NCBI GenBank assembly: GCA_022866195.1
Contig: JALHUF010000252.1
Span: 1 to 12,080 of the forward strand
Origin: Terriglobia bacterium
GTDB taxonomy: Bacteria; Acidobacteriota; Terriglobia; UBA7540
DNA length: 12,080 nucleotides
Reading direction: 5' to 3'
This document shows, piece by piece, positions 1 to 5,858 of the stretch (its first letter is position 1; every line of letters starts with the position of its first letter). A model generated the notes under the pieces. It was not told the origin of the DNA and ran no database searches. It worked only from the letters and a program-made list of their open reading frames with translations. The translations under genes were made by a program, and so were the position numbers.

Positions 1-45
1 CGGCTTTTTCGAACTCTGCGGTCCTTCCCATCACAAGAGCCGCAG
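1..45. repeat. 45-base direct repeat, copy 1
   Basis: Positions 1-45 match 1025-1069 at 43 of 45 bases; the two differences are at positions 9 (T/C) and 34 (C/T). The copy may begin before the window. Its core can pair CTGCGG (16-21) with CCGCAG (40-45). The match ends exactly where a hairpin of unrelated sequence begins. With copy 2 it brackets the Fic/Doc operon. No transposase is visible, so it is either a dispersed intergenic repeat or a boundary of an inserted segment. Confidence 0.85.
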
Positions 46-93
46 TCCGTCGGTTGACGGACTGCGCTAGCTGCTACGACAGCAAATAGCAGC
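41..93. other. Tandem hairpins next to repeat copy 1
   Basis: Positions 41-51 (CGCAGTCCGTC) are perfectly complementary to 56-66, with a four-base GGTT loop. A second inverted repeat follows: GCTGCTA at 70-76 and TAGCAGC at 87-93. The first hairpin reuses bases 41-45, which could otherwise pair with 16-20 inside the direct repeat, so the two folds exclude each other. No T run follows, so it is not an ordinary intrinsic terminator. Function is unknown. Confidence 0.7.
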
Positions 94-117
94 GCGTGGC
101 CGGCTGGAGCGGACCTC

Positions 118-146
118 TTGACCTTTCTTGTGGCCGGTGCGATAGT
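118..146 (+). promoter_or_regulatory. Sigma70-like promoter of the Fic/Doc operon
   Basis: A -35 box TTGACC (118-123) and a -10 box GATAGT (141-146) are 17 bases apart. Transcription would start near 153, about 24 bases before the GTG start at 177, with the GGAGG ribosome binding site (166-170) in between. The positions agree with the gene start chosen independently from the ribosome binding site. It lies outside the 45-base repeat. Confidence 0.55.
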
Positions 147-176
147 GGAACCACGTTCTTCGGGCGGAGGAGAGTC

Positions 177-344
177 GTGAGCCGGAAGATGGTCGAGGCG
201 CTCAAAGAGCTTTGTGCCAGCGCCGAGAAGCACACCCCAGAGGTTGAGCGGAAGCTTGCCCGGTCCGGCACCAAGGCCGACGCAGCCGTCGTGCATTCGG
301 TAGCCAAGTATTACGAAACCTTAGAGAAGCTTGCCAAAGAATAG
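177..344 (+). CDS. Small basic helical protein, candidate antitoxin of the Fic/Doc module
   Basis: This frame encodes 55 residues. GTG at 177 is the preferred start because GGAGGAG (166-172) lies at good spacing upstream; ATG at 189 would give 51 residues. The frame runs upstream to 96, but that part lacks a ribosome binding site and contains the predicted promoter. The protein is rich in K, E and A and looks like two helices (about residues 4-22 and 30-54) with no signal peptide or membrane segment. It overlaps the Fic/Doc frame by 14 bases, the translational coupling usual in toxin-antitoxin operons. I see no Phd/YefM-like N-terminus. The Fic inhibitory motif [S/T]xxxE[G/N] is met only imperfectly, by TPEVER. 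Its role as antitoxin is inferred from position and size only. Confidence 0.65.
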   Translation: MSRKMVEALKELCASAEKHTPEVERKLARSGTKADAAVVHSVAKYYETLEKLAKE

Positions 345-876
345 CGGGCCCACGTTCGCAATCAGCGCGGACTACATCGAGTTTGTGCACGATATGGTCG
401 TGTCCATCCTCTGGCCTGGGGACCAGCCTGTGGGTGCTGGCGAGTACCGTAATTCTGGCCTCGTTGCTTCAGCAGCGGCTAGACCGTTCCAAACGTTCGG
501 CGGTGACCTGTTCAAGGACCCTATTGAGAAGGCCGCAGCACTGTTCCACTCCCTGATCTGTAGCCACCCGTTCTACAACGGCAACAAACGCACGGCGGTC
601 ATCGCGCTCGACCACTTCTTGTTGGCGAACGGCCTCTGCCTAGCCCTGCCACAGTCAGACATGTACGAACTGGCTAGGAGGACGGCAACCTGTAATGAAT
701 CTGGACCCGGTCACGAGGCAATGCTCAAAGAGGTCACCAGCACCCTGCGAGACCACTGCGTTTCGCTGGACGAGATCAGAAGTAATCCCGAGTTTCCCAA
801 TCTCGGGTCCCTACTGGACAACATGAGAACCTTTATTCGAGACCATCCCCTAAACAGCCACCAGCCAAACACGTAG
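331..876 (+). CDS. Fic/Doc-family protein (death-on-curing type), probable toxin
   Basis: The 181-residue cytoplasmic protein carries a Fic core. Residues 79-87 read HPFYNGNKR, the Fic catalytic loop, with the GNKR ending typical of Doc rather than the GNGR of AMP-transferring Fic enzymes. Ahead of it is the Doc-type stretch EYRNSGLV and a KAAALFHSLI helix. Doc of phage P1 phosphorylates EF-Tu, while other Fic proteins transfer AMP; the K at residue 86 leans towards the Doc type, but chemistry cannot be fixed from sequence. The loop's fifth position, normally D or E for metal binding, is N83. The TTG start at 331 lies inside the preceding gene; an ATG further in would cut into the N-terminal part of the fold. 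The gene ends in TAG. A C-terminal extension of about 45 residues has no recognised motif. It probably acts with the small gene before it. Confidence 0.85.
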   Translation: MPKNSGPTFAISADYIEFVHDMVVSILWPGDQPVGAGEYRNSGLVASAAARPFQTFGGDLFKDPIEKAAALFHSLICSHPFYNGNKRTAVIALDHFLLANGLCLALPQSDMYELARRTATCNESGPGHEAMLKEVTSTLRDHCVSLDEIRSNPEFPNLGSLLDNMRTFIRDHPLNSHQPNT

Positions 877-1184
877 CATGCTCCGCACCCCGCGCACGCA
901 GGTGGGAGCTACCGTCAGCCCTTTTCTGACCGTGGGTTCTGGGAAGGGGATTCAGGGGTAGCCACGGCATGTTTTTCATGCTGTGGGTTCTGGGTTGGAA
1001 CAAAAAGCAAGGTACCGCACAGTTCGGCTTTTCCGAACTCTGCGGTCCTTCCCATCATAAGAGCCGCAGAGTTTCTGAGATGCGAAACTCTTCGCTACCT
1101 CCTCCGGGAAATCGCAGACCCCGCAAACCAGGGGTCTGCGCCAGCCGCGCGTTGGTGCCGCTTTCCCGAAAGCCGCCGTGCCTG
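877..1184. other. Gene-free region with a run of hairpins
   Basis: I find no convincing gene in these 308 bases. They contain a 10-bp stem at 962-971/977-986 (one G-T pair, TTTTT loop); a perfect 10-bp stem at 1036-1045/1064-1073 inside repeat copy 2; GAGTTTC/GAAACTC at 1069-1075/1084-1090; a perfect 10-bp stem CGCAGACCCC/GGGGTCTGCG at 1113-1122/1131-1140; and GCTTTC/GAAAGC at 1160-1173. The 12-mer GTGGGTTCTGGG occurs at 932-943 and again at 983-994. The block resembles a structured dispersed intergenic element or a non-coding RNA. The last hairpins lie just past the stop of the HAD gene and might also help end its transcript, though no T run follows. Confidence 0.6.
1025..1069. repeat. 45-base direct repeat, copy 2
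   Basis: This is the second copy of the sequence at 1-45, in the same orientation and 1024 bases downstream. Here the pairing potential is longer: 1036-1045 pairs perfectly with 1064-1073 (10 bp). As in copy 1, the matched part stops where a new, unrelated inverted repeat starts (1069-1090). The bases upstream of copy 2 cannot be compared, because copy 1 begins at the window edge. Confidence 0.85.
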
Positions 1185-1904
1185 TCACAAGCTGTGGAGC
1201 ACCTGCTCCAGTTCCGGCAGAAGCGTGATGCGCGGGCAGGTGGCGTGGGGGTAGGCGCCGACGCGGTCGATGAGGACGCCGCGCAGGCCGGCGAGTTGGG
1301 CGCCGCCCATGTCAGTGGCGTTGGTATCGCCCACGAACAGGGTTTCGGCAGGCGCAATCCCGCAGGGCGGGACGCGGCTGAGGGCAATCTGGAAGATTTC
1401 CGGGTGAGGCTTCTCGACCCCCACCAGGGCGGAATCCAGAACCGTATCAAAGTGCCGGGCCAGCCCGACGCGGTTCAACTGCGCTTCCATCGTGCCGATG
1501 GAGTTCGAGATGACGCCGAGAAAATAGCCCTGCGCGCGCAGCTTCTCCAGGAAGGGCGGCGTTTCGGGCAAGACCAGAGACCAGAGCGTGATGTCGCGGA
1601 AACCCTCGGCGACGCGCTGCATCATCGGCAAACGCTCCGGCTCTGGGACCCCAAGCCTTTCGACGAGCGCCTTGAGGTACTCGCCCCAATAGTAATGGTC
1701 GATGGTCCGCGGCACGACGCCCTGGCGAATCTGCGGCCATAGCCATTCATCGAGCTTCTGCTTTCCCGCGCGCTCAGCTGCGTAGAAATCCTCAGCGGAG
1801 GCCGGATATCCCTGCTTGGTCAAACCCGCCGCCAACTCCTCGACGCGGGGATAGATCAGCGTGTTGCCAGCATCAAAGAAAATCGCGCGAAGTGGCACGG
1901 TCAT
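1185..1904 (-). CDS. HAD-superfamily hydrolase, HDHD3/REG-2-like
   Basis: The 239-residue cytoplasmic protein shows all four HAD motifs: FFDAGNTL (nucleophile D11), VISNS (S133), EKPHPEIF (K165) and GDTNATD (D193, D198). A helical cap of about 100 residues sits between motifs I and II, as in subfamily IA. The substrate is unknown; such proteins are usually phosphatases of small metabolites. The residue two after the nucleophile, normally Asp as acid-base in phosphatases, is G13. Such departures are common in the HDHD3/REG-2 group and in dehalogenase or phosphonatase relatives, so phosphatase activity should not be assumed. ATG at 1904 is chosen over GTG at 1913 because AAAGGTG lies six bases before it. 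The gene is transcribed alone, divergently from the thioredoxin gene. Confidence 0.88.
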   Translation of the reverse strand: MTVPLRAIFFDAGNTLIYPRVEELAAGLTKQGYPASAEDFYAAERAGKQKLDEWLWPQIRQGVVPRTIDHYYWGEYLKALVERLGVPEPERLPMMQRVAEGFRDITLWSLVLPETPPFLEKLRAQGYFLGVISNSIGTMEAQLNRVGLARHFDTVLDSALVGVEKPHPEIFQIALSRVPPCGIAPAETLFVGDTNATDMGGAQLAGLRGVLIDRVGAYPHATCPRITLLPELEQVLHSL

Positions 1905-1925
1905 CCCAGACACCTTTCACGACTT

Positions 1926-1952
1926 CAGGGGCCTCACATGCCCCTGCTTTTT
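1926..1952. other. Hairpin in the HAD leader, terminator-like on the other strand
   Basis: CAGGGGC (1926-1932) and GCCCCTG (1940-1946) form a perfect 7-bp stem with a seven-base loop. On the minus strand it sits in the 5' leader of the HAD gene, between the predicted start of transcription and the ribosome binding site, so it could affect translation. On the plus strand a TTTTT run (1948-1952) follows almost directly, giving an intrinsic-terminator shape that could stop read-through towards the thioredoxin gene. Confidence 0.5.
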
Positions 1953-1962
1953 CACACCCACG

Positions 1963-1971
1963 ATTATAGCA
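1963..1971 (-). promoter_or_regulatory. Extended -10 promoter of the HAD gene
   Basis: Read on the minus strand, this is TGCTATAAT: a perfect -10 box TATAAT with the TG extension at the correct place. No good -35 box lies 16-18 bases upstream, as is common for extended -10 promoters. Transcription would begin near 1956, giving a leader of about 50 bases that contains the hairpin at 1926-1946. Confidence 0.6.
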
Positions 1972-2006
1972 GCCATCGCGCGGAAAGACCGGGCGCGCGA
2001 ATTCCC

Positions 2007-2035
2007 TTGACCCACCGCGAGCAGGTTCCTACATT
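2007..2035 (+). promoter_or_regulatory. Sigma70-like promoter of the TPR-thioredoxin gene
   Basis: TTGACC (2007-2012) and TACATT (2030-2035) are separated by exactly 17 bases. Transcription would start near 2042, leaving a leader of about 15 bases with AAGGAG (2048-2053) ahead of the ATG at 2057. It diverges from the HAD promoter; the two -10 boxes are about 60 bases apart. Confidence 0.65.
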
Positions 2036-2056
2036 AAGAAAGTCAACAAGGAGATT

Positions 2057-3442
2057 ATGTTTTTGACCAGCGCCCGCAGCCTAGCAGGCAAGCTTCTGCT
2101 CCTGGCGATCCTCTCCTGCCTGGCAATCCTGGGAGGATCGCACGCCCGCGCGGCGCAGGAGGAGAAGCCCACCGCGAAGAAAGCGCCTTCCTCGGCCCCG
2201 CAGGCGAGTGAGGAGAAGCGGCCTTCCTCGCCCTCGCAGGAGGAGTCCGAAGCCCTCGAGAAAGCTTTGGCGGTATCGGCCAACGACCCGCAGGCGCTAA
2301 TCAAGAGCCTGGAAGAATTCCTCGCGCGATTTCCGAACAGCTCGCGGCGTGAACAAGTGCTCCGTACCATTTACAAACAAGCCCTGCAAGCCAATGACCC
2401 GCGCAAGGCGGCGGCCACTGCGGAGAAGTTGCTGGAGTTGGATCCGGACGACCCCGACCTGCTCAGCACCCTTGTTGACCTCCTGGACCGCCAAAACGAC
2501 CCGGCAAGCCGCGAGAAGGCCATCGGCTATGCGACCCGATTCATCGCCCGCGCCGAAAAGCTGGCCGCCGAGCCCAAACCGCCGGATATATCGGAGGAGA
2601 AATGGGCTGAGCTCGGCGCTCTGATGCGCGCCACAGCCTATTTCGTTCGCGGGAAGGTTTATGCCAAATCCGGGAAGACGGACAAAGCGATCGCCGATTA
2701 CGAGACGAGCCTGGGAGCTTATCCGACCGCGCCCGTGGCGGAACATCTGGGCGATACGGCCGCGCAGAGGGGTGAGACCGACCGCGCGATTGACGCCTAC
2801 GCGACGGCTTTTGCCTTCCCCGACAAGAGCCTGGACCCCGCGCGTCGCGACCTGTTGCGCAAGAAACTGGGAAGCGCCTACGTTGCGAAGTATCAATCCG
2901 AGAAAGGCCTTGGCGACTTGATCCTCGCGCGCTACGACGAGTTGATGCGCTCGCTCAAGTCGCGCCTGGCGACCGGCAGCAAACCTAACGCTGGGGTGCG
3001 CGACCTATTCGAATTTGTTCTCCAGCGCCTCGACGGTTCCGAGGTGAAGCTCGCCGATTATCGCGGCAAAGTGGTGGTGATGGATTTCTGGGCAACGTGG
3101 TGCGGGCCCTGCCGCCTGGAAGGAAAACTCTTCGAGCGCGTTATGGAGGCTTTCCATCAAAACCCGGCCGTGGCTTTTCTGGCCGTGAACGTGGACGAAG
3201 ACCGCGCGGTCGTACCCGATTTCCTCAAAGAGGAAAAGTGGACCGCTCCGGTAGTTTACGCCGAGGGCCTGGACCAACTGCTCGCGGTCCGCGCGCTCCC
3301 GACCGTGCTTATTCTCGATCCGGAGGGCCGCGTGGTCTTTCGCCAGTTGGGTCTGGAGCCCGCCAGCTTCACCGAGACGTTGACGAAAAAAGTCCGCGAA
3401 GCCCTGGAGCCGTCAATCGCGCGCGCCCCGGCCTCTCAGTGA
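2057..3442 (+). CDS. Exported TPR protein with C-terminal TlpA-like thioredoxin domain
   Basis: The protein has 461 residues. Residues 1-33 form a signal peptide (basic start, LLLLAILSCLAIL core, likely cleavage in HARAA), followed by a low-complexity E/K/P/S linker to about residue 65. Helical repeats of TPR type cover about 75-300, including GKTDKAIADYETSLGAYPTA and GETDRAIDAYATAFAFP. Residues 320-455 are a thioredoxin fold of the TlpA/AhpC-TSA type with the redox pair in WCGPC (C349, C352) and the cis-proline P415 in LPT. It should act outside the cytoplasmic membrane as a thiol-disulfide reductant or isomerase, the TPR part binding partner proteins; the partner is unknown. AAGGAG lies only three bases before the ATG, slightly tight. 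Its stop overlaps the stop of the convergent deaminase gene. Confidence 0.88.
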   Translation: MFLTSARSLAGKLLLLAILSCLAILGGSHARAAQEEKPTAKKAPSSAPQASEEKRPSSPSQEESEALEKALAVSANDPQALIKSLEEFLARFPNSSRREQVLRTIYKQALQANDPRKAAATAEKLLELDPDDPDLLSTLVDLLDRQNDPASREKAIGYATRFIARAEKLAAEPKPPDISEEKWAELGALMRATAYFVRGKVYAKSGKTDKAIADYETSLGAYPTAPVAEHLGDTAAQRGETDRAIDAYATAFAFPDKSLDPARRDLLRKKLGSAYVAKYQSEKGLGDLILARYDELMRSLKSRLATGSKPNAGVRDLFEFVLQRLDGSEVKLADYRGKVVVMDFWATWCGPCRLEGKLFERVMEAFHQNPAVAFLAVNVDEDRAVVPDFLKEEKWTAPVVYAEGLDQLLAVRALPTVLILDPEGRVVFRQLGLEPASFTETLTKKVREALEPSIARAPASQ

Positions 3443-4488
3443 GATTCCCCGCGGACTCCCGCAACCTTAGCCAAGTCCTGTAAAAGCGCCTGCTGTTCCG
3501 TGGCCGGCAGGAACGTCGCTCGGATGGCGTTTTCCGACAGGCAGACGAGTTGGTCACGGGTGAGGCCGAAGCGGTTGGCGGCCAGCAGGAATTCCTCCGT
3601 CAGGCTTGTCCCGAACATTGCCGGGTCATCCGAGTTCAAGGTGACCACCAGGCCGCCCTCCAATAATTGCCGCAGGGGATGATCCTCGAGCCGCCGCAGG
3701 ATGCCGGTGGCCACATTGCTGGTGAGGCAGACCTCGAGCGGAATCCGGCGCTCCCGCAGCAGCGCCATCACCGTGGGGTCCCGGGCGGCAGCGAGCCCGT
3801 GGCCGATCCGCTCGGCGCCCAGCAATTCCACGGCTTGGCGGATGCTTTCCGGCCCCCCTACTTCCCCGGCATGAGCCGTCCGGTGGAGGCCGGCCGCGCG
3901 GGCCTCGGCATAGACCTCCGCGAAAAGTCCCGCCGGACCCCGTGCTTCATCTCCGCCGATCCCCAGAGCCACCACGCCCCGCGAACAGAAGCGTTCCGCC
4001 CAGCGAAGAACCTCGCGCACATGGGCGACGCCGAAGTGCCGGATGGCGTCAAATATCCAGTTGATGCGCACGCCCGTGCGTCCGTGCACCTCGGCGGCCG
4101 CGGCGGAGACAGCGTCGAAGACCGCCTCCACCGACTGCTTTTTCCAGAGAATGACACCCGCGGAAAGGGTGACCTCGGCGTACCTCACGTTTTGCCTGCC
4201 CAGCCACTCCACCAGCCGCCGCGTGGCAAGCGCATAATCCTCGGGTGTCTCCAGGAGCAGGGTGGCCGCCCCGAAAGACCGGAGGAATTTTCGGAAGCTC
4301 CCGTAACGGTAGGACTGCCGCGCGCGTCTCCAGGCCCAATACGCCGCCCCCACCCTTTTCAGCCAGCCCTTCGTCCGCGCCAGTTCCCGCAGAGTCTCCG
4401 GCCGCACGCTACCCTCCAGGTGGAGGTGAAGTTCCACCTTGGGGAGGCGAGCGATGAAGTCTGTGAGCGGAGTGTTGGTCGCGTTCAC
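3436..4488 (-). CDS. Adenosine deaminase-family enzyme
   Basis: The 350-residue metal-dependent amidohydrolase has the full ADA signature. HLHLEGS holds zinc ligands H21 and H23; HAGE gives H206 (zinc) and E209 (catalytic); RIGHGL gives H230; LNSDDPAMF gives D287 (zinc) and D288. The family turns adenosine into inosine in purine salvage. Close relatives in bacteria that make menaquinone by the futalosine route deaminate 6-aminodeoxyfutalosine instead. The SYRYGSFRKFLRSF region could belong to either, so the substrate is open and no symbol is given. The start is GTG at 4488: a stop codon lies in frame five codons upstream, and there is no clear ribosome binding site. The last seven bases are shared with the end of the convergent thioredoxin gene. 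The gene is cytoplasmic and follows the nuclease gene across the heptamer element at 4509-4795. Confidence 0.88.
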   Translation of the reverse strand: MNATNTPLTDFIARLPKVELHLHLEGSVRPETLRELARTKGWLKRVGAAYWAWRRARQSYRYGSFRKFLRSFGAATLLLETPEDYALATRRLVEWLGRQNVRYAEVTLSAGVILWKKQSVEAVFDAVSAAAAEVHGRTGVRINWIFDAIRHFGVAHVREVLRWAERFCSRGVVALGIGGDEARGPAGLFAEVYAEARAAGLHRTAHAGEVGGPESIRQAVELLGAERIGHGLAAARDPTVMALLRERRIPLEVCLTSNVATGILRRLEDHPLRQLLEGGLVVTLNSDDPAMFGTSLTEEFLLAANRFGLTRDQLVCLSENAIRATFLPATEQQALLQDLAKVAGVRGESH

Positions 4489-4508
4489 GGTCGGATGGAG
4501 TCACGAAG

Positions 4509-4795
4509 GCAGAAAGCAGTAGGCAGTACGCAGAAGGCCGCCGGCGAAGGCCTCTCCTCACGTCAAGTGATACCCATTCGCACGGCACGCCGATTTTGCC
4601 GGCTTTCGGATTGCCTCACCCCAGGAAGAAGATGTCGCGCCTACCAGATTTCTGCCCACTGCTGGCTTGGGTTTTTCGCCTTTTTCCTGGCCCAAATCCT
4701 ACAAAGCCCTTTTCGTCCGGTAAAGGGATTCTGCAAAGCCTCAAGGCCGAGTGCTTCTGCTTTCTGCCGACTGTTTTCTGCTTGCTGCCTGCTCA
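4509..4795. repeat. Inverted heptamer arrays flanking a gene-free insert
   Basis: This gap between nuclease and deaminase holds no gene. At 4509-4536 lie four contiguous 7-base units of the form GCAGWAV, such as GCAGAAA and GCAGTAG. At 4754-4795 lie six contiguous units on the other strand, such as CTTCTGC and TTTCTGC, the last ones degenerate. The left array pairs with 4754-4781 at 24 of 28 positions. The 217 bases between have no coding signal I trust, but include CCTTT/AAAGG hairpin potential near 4708-4727. The layout resembles a small non-autonomous element or a repeat-bounded RNA. Heptamer tandem repeats are known from cyanobacteria (STRR); a link is only an analogy. Confidence 0.7.
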
Positions 4796-4813
4796 GCTCA
4801 GGTAGCCGTCCTG

Positions 4814-5692
4814 CTAGCGGTTGGGCAGCGCGGGCCGCCCGGCGTTGAGCCATGCGGTGTACCAATAGGAACCGGCGTCGTAGGCGGCCGCGTTGATTTC
4901 ACGCACGACGATGGAGCCGGCCTGCGAATAGAAGCGATCAAAGTAGTCGTCGTTGAAGTCCCGAAAGTCCTCCACGGCGCGCCGGTCGAAAAGCACAATC
5001 TGATTGACCCAGGTGTTCGCCTCCAGGACGGCTTGAAAAGCATACTCTGTCGGATCGTCGATCTTCGCCGCAGGTATGGGACGAAAAATAAAAAAGCCCT
5101 GATAACGCTCGATAAGGCTCAGACCAAACCGGGACGCCAGTCCTGTTTGCCCGGTCAACTGCCCGTCGTAGTTGGAGGTGGTGTGCAGGGGGTCGTGCGC
5201 GTCCGCCACATAGTGGGCCAGGACGGCGGCGTTGAGCCGGGCTTCAGGCCAGTTCTGCGCCTTGAGGGAATTGGTCAGCCGCAAGCTGTATTCTCCGATT
5301 TGCCAGGGGAGCACCCCGTCCCGGTTGATGCGACCCGAACCGAACTTCTCCACCGCGCGCTGGAAGGAGTGAGGCAGGTCGAGGTAAGGGAACATGCCAT
5401 ACTTGTCGAGATACAGGTAGTGCCGCTTACGTTCGTACCGGTCCTTCTTCATCCACTCGGCGGGATCGTTGGCGTGGTCGATGAGGAATTGGCGATTGGC
5501 TGCAAAGAAGCCGCGAATTTCGGGGGGAAGGGTCTCCACCGCCCAATTGTTCACCAGCCGGTGGGCCGGTGGACCCCAGGCTAAGGCCGTTCCCCCCGTC
5601 AGCCCGACGAGGAAAGCCAGCCCAAGAGATACAAGCAGAAATCTTGCCGCCGATTTGAGTTTCAGGTCGCGCGCAGGCTCAGCAGATGTCAT
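4814..5692 (-). CDS. Exported S1/P1-type zinc nuclease or phospholipase C-like protein
   Basis: The 292-residue precursor has a signal peptide at residues 1-38 (RDLKLK, then a hydrophobic stretch, ending TALA). Cleavage there leaves W39 as first residue, which in S1/P1 nuclease and zinc phospholipase C binds zinc through its free amino group. Other ligands are in place: H44 (WGPPAH), D76 (DHANDPAEW), H91 (KRHYLY), and H160, D164 and H170 in HYVADAHDPLH. The family cuts single-stranded nucleic acids or phospholipids outside the cytoplasm. The last ligand pair, H and D/E four residues apart, is absent: residues 186-190 read ASRFG. Two of three zinc sites should form, the third may not. ATG at 5692 follows directly on a GTG at 5695; the ribosome binding site is weak. 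The gene ends in TAG. Confidence 0.85.
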   Translation of the reverse strand: MTSAEPARDLKLKSAARFLLVSLGLAFLVGLTGGTALAWGPPAHRLVNNWAVETLPPEIRGFFAANRQFLIDHANDPAEWMKKDRYERKRHYLYLDKYGMFPYLDLPHSFQRAVEKFGSGRINRDGVLPWQIGEYSLRLTNSLKAQNWPEARLNAAVLAHYVADAHDPLHTTSNYDGQLTGQTGLASRFGLSLIERYQGFFIFRPIPAAKIDDPTEYAFQAVLEANTWVNQIVLFDRRAVEDFRDFNDDYFDRFYSQAGSIVVREINAAAYDAGSYWYTAWLNAGRPALPNR

Positions 5693-5728
5693 CACTGTCA
5701 GCTCGGTGCAAGCAAAGCGGCCCCAGAA

Positions 5729-5734
5729 ATTCTA
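5729..5734 (-). promoter_or_regulatory. Possible -10 box of the nuclease gene
   Basis: On the minus strand this reads TAGAAT, five of six bases of the -10 consensus, about 37 bases before the ATG at 5692. No convincing -35 box lies upstream. The rest of the 166-base gap to the permease (5693-5858) shows nothing else I can name, so the nuclease may also be read from the permease transcript. Confidence 0.25.
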
Positions 5735-5858
5735 CTCCAATTCCGCCCGACTGTCGCCGCCAAGTCGCTGGGGGGATGATCCTACGCAACGCTAACGGCC
5801 AAGTGAGGCGAGAAATGCATAAGGGCGCCGAGGCTTTCAGAAAGTTATTGCCCCTGCT

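Noticed and set aside
96..176. Longer N-terminus for the small antitoxin candidate
   Set aside because: It would run across the predicted promoter; the GTG at 177 has GGAGGAG at good spacing.
969..1742. 257-codon plus-strand frame across the hairpin region and the HAD gene
   Set aside because: Its first third is the structured repeat and the rest is antisense to the HAD gene; no ribosome binding site or domain.
3667..4848. 393-codon plus-strand frame opposite the deaminase gene
   Set aside because: Antisense to a complete, motif-bearing enzyme; composition is that of a reverse-strand shadow.
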